Assembly: GCF_027744825.2 (NCBI RefSeq)
Contig: NC_071334.1
Location: forward strand, 27,109,937-27,173,936
DNA from: Synchiropus splendidus
Lineage: Eukaryota; Chordata; Actinopteri; Syngnathiformes; Callionymidae
Direction of reading: 5' to 3'
DNA: 64,000 bases
Shown piece after piece: positions 33,101 to 42,708 of this stretch. Made by a program: the position numbers and the translations under genes. The notes under the pieces are model-generated. The model saw nothing but the letters and a program-made list of their open reading frames with translations, searched no databases and had not been told where the DNA came from. Numbering within the stretch: position 1 is the stretch's first letter; each line of letters begins with the position of its first letter.

Positions 33101-36100
33101 GCTCGAACCTGCCCTCAGCACCGGAGTTTACCCACAATAAGTTAAAGCGAGTCACATTCAAGCATCATCACATCATAGTTCAGTGATATCACACAAAATA
33201 TTGCTGGTTTAATCGTTGTATATAACAATTATAATATATTATGATTATTTACCTATATATAACATTTTTATTTACAGTGCTTTAGTTCTCTGTCGTGATA
33301 TGAATCTCGTACTATTTGATATTTGGTATTGCATAGTCACATTTCCAGCAAGGTTTGTTGAAGAGACTGGCTTTTGTCAGAAGAGGGCAGTGTTGCTGGT
33401 GCTATGTTGCCAGCTGTCTGGACTGAAGTTCAGTGGAATGTATTTCAACGCAGGCGACATTTTGACTTATAAGAATTATAAGTCAGAGTCAGAAAACATA
33501 CATGTCAATATACAATAAATGTACTGTACTTGAAAAACATGCTCTTTTCTCTACTTATTTAACTACAAAACTCTGCATTACCTTAGTTGATCTGCTCATG
33601 AGGCTAGTTCACATGCGGTCTTTTAAGGTTTTGAAAAAATCAAATTACTGCATTTTGTCATTACAGCCACATTAAACACGAGTAGAACTATGTTCAGGAA
33701 AGTACATTGGCAAGTACACGCTGCTCCATCACAAGTACAGCATGCAATATAATGAAGTTAAAAGTTTTTTTCAACTTTTTATTCATGAAACTTAAGCACT
33801 TATGTATAAAATATCTTGTTTTTGTATTAATGAGGGGCAGGTGACAAAAAGGATTTTCCAGTAAACCGTGGTGTGGTACATCGGTTATGCTTTCAGGGAC
33901 AGTTGAATGAATTAAATTTAAGCTAACCTCTGACAAGCAGGTAGAAAATGATTTCACGTTGGATATAATTAGTGTTGTTATAAACCTCATCCTTTTCCTT
34001 TAAGCAACATCAATGTCCATTCCATCTATCCCACTTTTGCTGCAGCATTTATCAAAGTCATATATCAGTCGAAATAATAACTATGACACTCAATAAAGTA
34101 CACAACAATTTCTTACGGAGGGGCTGCATATAGAGCAGAACTTTTTGGGTCATGTTTCACCAAACATGACCCAAATGTGTCAAACAGGTTTGTCAGTGTG
34201 TCACCTGAGGAATCTGCGTCAGCGGTGTGAGTGACCTGCCATCTTGACCTCTCTCCCATAGATAACCCCAGGCAGCAAGGCGGCGGGTGGGAGTCTGGCC
34301 CAAGGCGACATCATCTCAGCCATCGACGGGGTCAGCACCGAAGGGATGACACACCTGGAGGCCCAGAACAAGATCAAGTCAGCCACCAGCAAACTTGCCC
34401 TCACCATGCAGAAGTAAATGCACTTAACATTTTCAGTAAAGATACCAGCACGCAACTATTGATGGAAAAGCTGGAATAAACACAAAAAAGTGCAGTCTGG
34501 GTGAACTCTCACTGTTACCATTATCGGAAACTGGAGTTGAGAAGCTCAATAATAATAATAATGATAATAAAGGTGAGCGGTTCCTGTCCAAATATAAACA
34601 TAAAAAACCTTTCACAACTGTATTGCAATAACTGCAAAAAAGAAATCTTTACAGGAATATTATATACCATATTTATACTTGAACCATAAAGTAAGCAAAC
34701 GTATAGTCAATGAATAAGTATGCTATATTAGACTTTTATTAATGTCAGTTTGCAGCCCAGCTAACACATAAACACATTATGGTTTCAGATCAAGACGCCC
34801 AGCACCAGTTCCTACAGCGACGCCAAGAATGGATTCCCCCATGCCGGTCATCCCTCACCAGAAGGTAATGAATTGAGCTTTGGTCTGTAACGTTGATACA
34901 GAGCTAAAGCTATTCCCTGTTGCCATTCCTTGGAGAAAATTGTGGCCATGAGAGGATCTGATTTTCTTCATCATTTCTTCTCCATTACGGAAAGGAGAGC
35001 TGTGGAATCTCTGAGGATGAACAAAATTACTTCCACAAGAGTTCAACCTCTCCAAGCTCCAACATTAGGGCTTCAGTCAAACCCCCTTCAACTCCTCCAG
35101 TTTCATCGAGTCACCAGGGCCAGTACAATTCCCCCATTGGCCTTTACTCGAGGGAAACTGTGAGAGAGATGATGCTGATGCAGGGCAAGTTAGGAGAAGG
35201 GTCCACCTTGGGACTCTCATCAGTGGGGTACGTCTGCAACGTCAACTGTACTAATGCAACTGTCAGAATAATTCAAATAAACCTCGCCGTGAAGCACCTT
35301 AAGTTGATTCTGAAAAAGAATACTCAGAACTTCCTGCAGCTTTTATACCAAGTGAGGCTATTTCTGTAGCAAACACACCAGTATACCGGGCCGTCCTCCA
35401 GGTACCAGAGAGCAGCGGACCTATGGCTTAAGGTCGCCCCCCTACAAAACCGCCAATCCGAATTTGATTCAAATGTTAAAAACATCATAATAATTTACTC
35501 AATGCAGATGTATGCAGAATATGTACAAAATGTCTCCAGAGTTTGACATTTCAACCACTGATCTAAAATCATCATCATATTAATAACTGAAACACATCTT
35601 TGAAAATGCGTTTCTTAACTCTCAAAGACACCATATGGATAAAAACCTTGTACAGATCCTAGTGTCAGTCATTCTAATAATGATCCAGTGTGGGGAAGTT
35701 TGAGCCACTGCACAGTCGCGATTAGTCAGGTGTCACACAACACACGCCGCCGGACCACTCAGGAGAGCCTGGCAGCTGCTGGTCACCGTCATGGAATGTT
35801 CCACTCCGTATCGACCTCACCCACTCTGAACCCCTCGATGTACCCTCACCAACTTCCACCATCACGTGTGCCAAGCAGCACGTCCCACTCCACATACTGT
35901 CTCCCTTAACACAACCCGGATCTAGCGGGGCCATTCCTGTTTGGCCCCTGTCAGCCGCTCCCTCCCCCTGCTTTCACGTGACGGAGACACCCCTGCTGCT
36001 GTTGTCAGTCAACACCGATGATGCAAAGGAAGCTGGAAATGTCCAGCTGATGATGAATGAAGTTAAACTTGGCATCCAGCTAAAGCTGGAACGTTTCCCC

Positions 36101-37868
36101 TAGCAAACGCCATTGTCATGTCTAAGACACCTCCCGAAATTAACCCCACCTTGTCTTTCCTTCAACTCTGTTTCAGGTTATTGCAAACACAGCAGCAAAG
36201 TCAGTACCGACACATTATCTGATAAGTAATGAGCATGACGTGTAACTGAGATTGTATTGGAGTGAGAATGTTTGGGTTAGTGAAGTTAGAAAATTAATAT
36301 TTAATTCAGCCATCCTGCTGATATGTTTGCATTCCCATGACGACAGTAATTTGTATATAGACTTGTATGTTTCTGCCATGAATGCAAACACAATGTATTT
36401 CATGAGTTTGTATTTACTAGTTCTTTAGTTTTGTTTCCTTTGTTTGTTTTTGCCTTGTTTGTCTCATGAGTGGCATGGTTCATGTCTTTGTTATTTACAA
36501 CTGGAAGGATTACTGCACCACAACTGGCATTGTCTCTCTTGCAGTGTTTTAAATGCAAATGTTGTCAGTTTGTTCGCTGATCAGCCATAATATTACGACC
36601 AACTTCCTTACATTGTTTAGGTTTTGCCTCACGCAGCTAAATGGAATGGAAATAAAAGTATAGAAGTGAAATGCAGAAAGGTTCGTCTTCTGCTGTACAG
36701 CACAACTGGACCACAGAGGAATGGATGAAGGTGAAACACCAGATGAAGACTTCCTTGACCTTCGACATGCAGCACTCACCACAGACTAGAAAAAGCCTTG
36801 ACAAGTCAGATAACTGGTTATAATATTATCACAGATTATTTATGGATCATCAGCCTCCCTGTTTTCTAGTGCCATTATGGCTGCCTGGTCCTCCCAGCGT
36901 ATTGCGTCGTGCCTCTTCTTTTATCGCTGCATGTTGTGCTTCAGATCTCACTCCCTTTTTATACTGGCTAACCACTGACCTCCCCTTCACCTCCTTCACT
37001 TGGCAGTATGGAGTACACCCCCAGCTTCAACCCCATCGCTCTGAAAGACTCGGCCCTGTCCACCCACAAGCCCATTGAGGTCAGAGGTCCAGGGGGCAAG
37101 GCCACCATCGTCCATGCCCAATACAACACGCCCATTAGCATGTACTCACAGGACGCCATAATGGATGCTATTGCGGGCCAGTCACAGGCCAAGGGTCATG
37201 ACAGGTAAGGTTAAGCACCCTAAAAAAGCCCCTTCAGCTGGTTGTACTGGCAGTTAGTCTCAACTAAATAGAGTCAGCTGTATACTGTGGTCTGCTGAGA
37301 TGCCGAGGCTGTTCTTCGCTGTGTATGTCCCTGTCATTGCTCTCCTCTGTGCTTTTCATCCACTTTCCTTTGCTCATTCCATCCACAAACCTTCAACCAC
37401 ACCTTTGCCGCCCTCCACTCATCCCTCCCCTATCCTACCACCCTGACTGTGACCTCAGCGAGGAGGCCGGCTCCCCATTGGCGTAAGTACAGCGCCGCTC
37501 CTCGTCCTGCCATCACTCGAGTCAAGGCTTCGAAAACCGCTTGCGCACTGCTTCATACATCTTCAAACGTGTGCTCCTTGAAGCTTTGTCTGGGTTTGTT
37601 GTACACATGACTGTGTTGGATACTTAGCAACTCTACTTCACTAAAATTACTCCATATGATGCTAGATGCTAAACACCATGTAATGATGGCGCAGTCATAT
37701 GCTCCTCATATTCTTCAAAAGTGGTGAACACTCACACCAAGCTGACCTGCTGTACTTTTGAGAGAAAAATAGGGTAGGATCAAGAAAAAAAAAGAACCTT
37801 GACCACATGACTAAAAGATAAGGGAGCAAGTTGATTGGTTGGAATTAAAAAGAAAATATTAGTATTAA

Positions 37869-37945
<77 letters not shown>

Positions 37946-40200
37946 AATAATGTGTCAGAAGGTATCTATATTGTAATTATTATTATTTATGGTGAAAAGT
38001 TATCAATTAGCAAAAATAAAAACAAAATAATAGCAGTACAGTGTCAATATAAAAATAAATAAATAAATAAATAAACATTATGTGCAGAGATTGATTTTGG
38101 ATACCAAAATACAAACTGTATTAAAATAAATTAAATTAAAGAGAGTATTAATGGGTAAAATATTTGTATTGTACTTATGAATCTGGCTTCATATTGCAAA
38201 ATACAAAATAAATGACAAAAAAATTAAATAACTGGAAATAGGCAGTCTACAAAAAATAACTTTTTTTTCCAAAAATACTAAAACATAGAAGAAATGTCTC
38301 GTACCATTCTTACCAAATGTGTGGTTCTGTTTATTGACAAAAAGAAGCCAATAGAATCTCAAAATGAGATTTTATTGGAATGGGAATGTTCTGAGTATTT
38401 TCATCTGCAGGTTTCTAAATCGCACCCAACTCACTCTTCTAACATCATTTAATCTCTCCTGGAGAAAACACTTGATCTGATGTTGTGACAGCTCACCAAT
38501 CAGGTTCTGTTGACCAGCTGGACACACCAGAAAAGCGGATGCTATCAGGGCCCTAACTTCCTGTCTGCTCTGCAGTGTTCTGCCCATCAAGGACCCTGTG
38601 GTGGACTGCGCCTCTCCTGTGTACCAGGCTGTGATCAGGCCGGGTGAGACCACCCAGGACATGTCTGAGTGGGCACGCCGCGCTGCCAATCTACAGTCCA
38701 AAAGCTTCAGGATTCTGGCCCACATCACCGGCACCGAATACCGTAAGTACAATTCCAAAGAAGGTATTTTAGTCTGACATGCTATTTTCTATTCTAATGT
38801 GTTTAATTCCTAATTTCATTGTCTGTGCAGTGCAAGATCCAGATGAGGAAGCCCTGCAGAGGTCGAGGTGAGAGCTGAAACTGAGGTTATCGACGTGCAT
38901 GTAGAAGCATATGGGAAAATGTTTTAGCCCAGCAGTTTAATCCAAATTTGGTTGATGAAAAAATTCAAACAAGAGAAGCATATTTCATTTTAAGTAGTGA
39001 GACCCCATCAGTACGTTCACTTCTTTCATTTCCTCCTTTCTTGTCTCTCCCAACTACTAACTGGACCGTCTGCAGCCACTGACAGGAGTGTTTACTCTGT
39101 CCACGATATCGCAATTGTGCCACAGCAGAATGAACAGAGTGAACCCTCTTGTCAGTCACCTCAGAGTCAGTCGTCTAGCGAGCACAAGCTCAGCTGAACA
39201 AGTTAGTAGGACCCATGGGGAGCAACACAAGACACTGCATCTTTGTGGAAGTAAAGCAAGATAGAAGCATGAATGGAAAACCAAATGTCAAAGCTCCGGT
39301 GTGAGAATATTTTTGCCCTCAAACCTAATGTACAAGGTGAGGACAAAGTGGACAAGCCAATTTGTTCTAATGGACTTTGTATTGTACTCACTGTATTTTT
39401 TAAGAAGTTTTTTAAAAAAACATTTCAACTACAATGTTGAAATTCTGATGAGAAATAAAAACATTTTATTATTTTCATAGATTATTCATGACGTTAATGT
39501 TTAATTTATCACAAAATAATGTTGACAATGATATTGTTTATCTGCAATCATTGGTGGGACAATTAATCGACCTGCAAAATGTGTTGTCGTGACAGCCCTA
39601 GTTGTAGTACTCCATCAGTCTACAGACCACTTCTTTAGGGCCTCAGTCTCATCTCATTCTCAAATGCGTTTTTGCTCGGCTCTGTCTGGGACTGGGGGGA
39701 CATGGGATGTCTATTAAAGACCGGTCGAGACCAAGAGAGAAAACACCAGTACAGCAGCTGTCTTCTCGGTCTCACACACTGAATGACCATGCGCCCTTTT
39801 CACAGCGGATGAAGACGCAATTATTACCTTGCTGAAACGAAACTGTGCATTTATGCAAAAACAAACTGGGCAGAAGATAGATTCTGGCTATTTTGTCAGT
39901 TTTGTTGAGTTTTTTTCTCTTATCAAGGATCTTAATATGGTGTCTGAAGACTGGTGCTGTTTGTGTCAGCTGACATGATAGGTTACCCTGATGATCATAT
40001 TTATAAATATATAAAAAGTCAGTCAGCTAACCGTTCCTAATGCTTTCAACAGATCTGTGATGACTGAGTCATTACTTTTAAATGTCCTTATTTTGACCTT
40101 CAGGGAAAAGTTTGAGTCAGAGGTTAGAGGTCCTCGCTTTGCCAAGCTGAAGAACTGGCATCACGGGCTGTCAGCACAGATCCTCAACATCCAGGAGTAA
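30181..40200 (+). CDS. ldb3: LIM domain-binding 3 (Cypher/ZASP), PDZ-ZM form
   Basis: A Z-disc scaffold of striated muscle: its N-terminal PDZ domain (residues 1-84, with PWGFRLQGG) binds alpha-actinin-2. Common exons: 30181-30276, 34262-34413, 34789-34864. Skeletal-type path: 36177-36199, 37007-37204, optional 37459-37482, then shared 38576-38742, 38831-38867, 40104-40200; this gives 281 or 289 residues, close to the about 283-residue short ZASP. Cardiac-type path: 34995-35227 replaces the skeletal pair, giving about 285 residues. The ZM motif is clear ([15 protein letters not shown] at 127-141, then [10 protein letters not shown] at 154-163). The common end reads [17 protein letters not shown], the family's short-isoform C-terminus. 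All phases agree. No LIM-domain exon was found before sncg. AATAAA at 40626 ends the transcript. Confidence 0.93.
34144..34175. other. Perfect 14-bp inverted repeat, 4-base loop
   Basis: TTTGGGTCATGTTT (34144-34157) and AAACATGACCCAAA (34162-34175) flank the loop CACC, forming a perfect hairpin 87 bases upstream of the ldb3 exon 2 start. Paired in pre-mRNA it could affect branch-point access. It may equally be a chance or repeat-derived palindrome. Confidence 0.8.
34995..35227 (+). CDS. ldb3: ldb3 alternative exon, cardiac-type ZM region
   Basis: The frame 34995-35227 reads ...[19 protein letters not shown]..., matching the cardiac exon-4 ZM region of mammalian LDB3 (QYNNPIGLYSAETLREM). The start is set by the AG at 34993-34994 after a pyrimidine-rich tract; an upstream in-frame TGA at 34959 forbids an earlier start, and 34998 is an alternative. 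The donor GG|GTACGT leaves phase 2, the same as the skeletal exon, so both can join 38576. It is used instead of the 36177/37007 pair, as known for mammalian Cypher. Confidence 0.85.
36177..36199 (+). CDS. ldb3: ldb3 23-base microexon
   Basis: GTT ATT GCA AAC ACA GCA GCA AA, between CTGTTTCAG and GTCAGT. It encodes VIANTAA plus part of an Asn and joins 37007 to give [17 protein letters not shown], which aligns with mammalian V-x-x-N-S-P-A-N-A-D-Y. Both phases fit only if this tiny exon is spliced in. It corresponds to the small exon 5 that precedes the skeletal ZM exon in mammals. Confidence 0.85.
36578..36835. mobile_element. Internally deleted Tc1-like transposon
   Basis: The left end TGATCAGCCATAATATTA and the right end near 36820-36835 (TTATAATATTATCACA) are imperfect inverted repeats of a family with GATCAGCCATAA ends. 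The interior retains a trace of the transposase (AACTGGACCACAGAGGAATGG, coding for NWTTEEW-like residues). Most of the transposase is missing, so it is non-autonomous and dead. It lies in ldb3 between the microexon and the skeletal ZM exon. Confidence 0.5.
37459..37482 (+). CDS. ldb3: ldb3 24-base cassette microexon
   Basis: This exon is flanked by a long pyrimidine tract ending GTGACCTCAG and by a consensus donor GTAAGTAC. Its 24 bases keep the frame, adding about 8 residues (SEEAGSPLA across the joins) between the skeletal ZM exon and the shared VLPIKD exon. It carries no stop. Its position suits an optional cassette exon. Confidence 0.65.
37872..37942. repeat. (AT)n microsatellite
   Basis: About 71 bases of alternating AT in an ldb3 intron, followed by A/T-rich low-complexity sequence to about 38280. 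Confidence 0.95.
39086..39458 (+). CDS. ldb3: ldb3 candidate alternative terminal exon
   Basis: A perfect branch-point TACTAAC (39055-39061), a pyrimidine tract and AG at 39074-39075 mark a strong acceptor; a second AG ends at 39085. Starting at 39086 after exon 38831-38867, the frame reads [17 protein letters not shown] and stops at TGA 39195-39197. Starting at 39076, the same frame is reached by skipping 38831-38867. AATAAA follows at 39453-39458, so this could be a self-contained 3' end giving a protein without the [10 protein letters not shown] tail. I do not recognise the tail. Confidence 0.45.
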
Positions 40201-40625
40201 GAGACCTGGAAGGGACGAGGACATGGACAAAAGGAACGGCGCGAAGAGGAAGAGAGGATAAATGGCGGGAGGAGAGAGCGGAGCACCGTAGTTTAGAATG
40301 TGAGACATTAAGTGTTTATTGTGTTGAGTGTGCCGAGGCTTTATATGTTCATATGCTTTTTACCTGTCTACTGTACCTGTCTGCTGCTCAGACCTGATCT
40401 CACATTTATTTTCCTCTTTGTTTGAGTTCTATCTCAGAAATGAAAGAGAAATTGTGTAAAAAAAAAAAATAAGATGAAATGGATCTGAGTGAAATGTAGA
40501 AATGATCGTGTCCCCAACATTGAAATCACATACGAGTTGTAACTTCTGCCAGAAGGACAAAGATGTAACTACAGGCACAACTATGTACAAAACAAATGCA
40601 CTCAAACTGAACTTATGTTAATGTG

Positions 40626-40631
40626 AATAAA
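40626..40631 (+). terminator. ldb3: ldb3 polyadenylation signal
   Basis: AATAAA lies 426 bases after the ldb3 stop codon and is followed by T-rich and then GT-containing sequence. It gives a 3' untranslated region of about 450 bases. Confidence 0.7.
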
Positions 40632-40649
40632 TGTTTTCTTTAAACTACA

Positions 40650-42708
40650 AAACTCGGCCTGCTCTTTCTGACATTACTGTCTTGCACTGTAACGCTTGCT
40701 ATTGTTGTCATTCGTTACTCCTACTATAACCCTTGAAGAGCACATCTCCTGAATGGTAAAAGTTGGTTTAAAACAAGGTGAGTTTTATGCATATATTTGG
40801 ATGCAAAAACGAATGCATTTGTATGGAAGACAGCACCACGCACGCTCTAGATTTATACAGTCCCACAAGTTGTTGAAATTCATGCTTGATTCTGAGACAG
40901 GCGTTTTCTAGAGTCATGAGGCCCAAATGTTAGGTTCATGCAGTTTAGACGGACCAATCCAGGAACAAGGATGTGGGCATTGTGAAGTCGAATGCCACTT
41001 ACCACTTCATTAATTGACCAAAATAAATACATTAATACGTAACTAATAAGTCAACCCAAGTGTGACACAGAAGCAGAAGAGTCACAGAAGCATAAATACT
41101 AGTTCACGATCTCTATTGAATTGTCATGAAGGTTGAAAGCGGCCCTGTCGGACACTGTGGCACCTAACACCATTAAAAGAGTGAATTGAATAAAAAGTGA
41201 GTTAAACTATTTCATTGCAGGTCAAACTCAACTATGTGTCTGAAGTGTACAAAGGATATAGTAAAAGCAACATTTCCGAAAACAACAGAATGTTATCAAT
41301 AACACCTTCCTTCCACGAATTAATCTAAAAAATGCGTAAAAATCATCGACAGAACACCTGACTAGACGTGTAAGGGATGGTACCTTTTTTAAAAATACCA
41401 TGTCCAGATATGAGAGTCTCATAAACTGTAACAGAACGTTTACAGTGAACGCGTCGTTCTAGTGACAACAAATAAACAACAAATAATGTAACAAAGCGTA
41501 ACCAATAAAGCAATGGCAACGCGTATAATGATAGCAAAAAATTGCAATGTGAAGAATTTTGAAGCGCTGCTACTCACAACTGCCAAAGAATTCCCAAGAT
41601 TTCTCATGACGTAACCGCGACGTTTCCTCGCCATTAATCCGGCTCAGGTGTTTGACGTCATCTCCAGGAGCGCGTTGTTTTAGCCTGTTTTCAGTTCATT
41701 TACGAGATTTTTAACCTCTGCACTCGTTCATTCATTGACAGTCTAGGTACGTGTTTATTGAAGCTTGTTAAAACGGGGAAATCGTTTTTATCGTTGCTGG
41801 GATTAACGATTTTTTTTTAATTTTATTTTATTATTTTTTTCTTTTTTGCAGTTTTATTGTGCTACCCATTGCCAATGTGATTTTTTTTTTTTTAGGATAA
41901 TGATGCATTTTATTGTTATCGATTGCTGTTGTTGTTTTTTTTTATGAATTTTAATAAATATATCCAGCTCTTTTGTGATTGACAAAACGAGGTTTTACTG
42001 TACCTGTAATCCTACATTCAACGTAGTTGTGCTAGGACATTCCATAGATAGCCTCAAGGATTTCTGCAAGCATGATATTTTTTTTCTCTTATAGTTGTCA
42101 TCATTTTATTTATTTTTTTTTACGTCTGCGGTGATGTGTAGGTATTTTTTGTATTATTTATTCTCTATTTTCATTCAATAAATGTATATTTCCCCCAGCG
42201 ACTGCTCTTTGTGCTCAGGCAGAAAGAGCATCCTATTCAGTATGATCTTATAATGAAGAGTTTCAACTTCAGCTGTGAGCTCTGCTTACATAACAGCTTT
42301 GTGCAACCTGCATGTGTGTGTATGTCGGCCACATCTGCGGGAGAGGATGATCTACTGTACTGCTCTTCCACACACCACGGATGTATCACTCTGTCACATG
42401 AAAAGCTGCTCAGTGATCTCAGGGAGGGGGAGGGCACGCTCTCCAGCACGGATGATGATGGTGGTAGGAGTCATCGGCGGAGAGGAAGCGGGCTGGTTAA
42501 AGGGGCGGGGCTGCAGCTTTTTGAAATTGCTGCAGCATCCCACGTCTCTCCTTCTATCCTCACCAGCTGTTTCCTCCCCCTCCTCCCTCTGCTCTCAGTC
42601 TTGCTGCCGTCGTCCTGCTGTGTCGTCCTCTCAGTCCTCTGCTGGACCGGCTCACTTCATCCCTCCTGCCACACTCACTCAGTCGGAGCAGCCTTCTCTT
42701 CAGCCAGG
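40650..42708. other. Spacer between ldb3 and sncg
   Basis: No LIM-domain, BMPR1A or MMRN2 exon was recognised. The spacer holds two CRE-type motifs (TGACGTAA at 41607-41614 and TGACGTCA at 41653-41660), a donor-like CTAG|GTACGT at 41743-41752 that might end a non-coding sncg exon, T-rich tracts at 41810-42120, and a GC box (GGGGCGGGGC, 42502-42511) about 200 bases before the sncg start. Confidence 0.5.
42502..42511. promoter_or_regulatory. GC box upstream of sncg
   Basis: GGGGCGGGGC is an Sp1-type site 198 bases before the sncg start codon, in a GC-rich patch. It suggests the core promoter is close. No convincing TATA box is visible. Confidence 0.4.
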
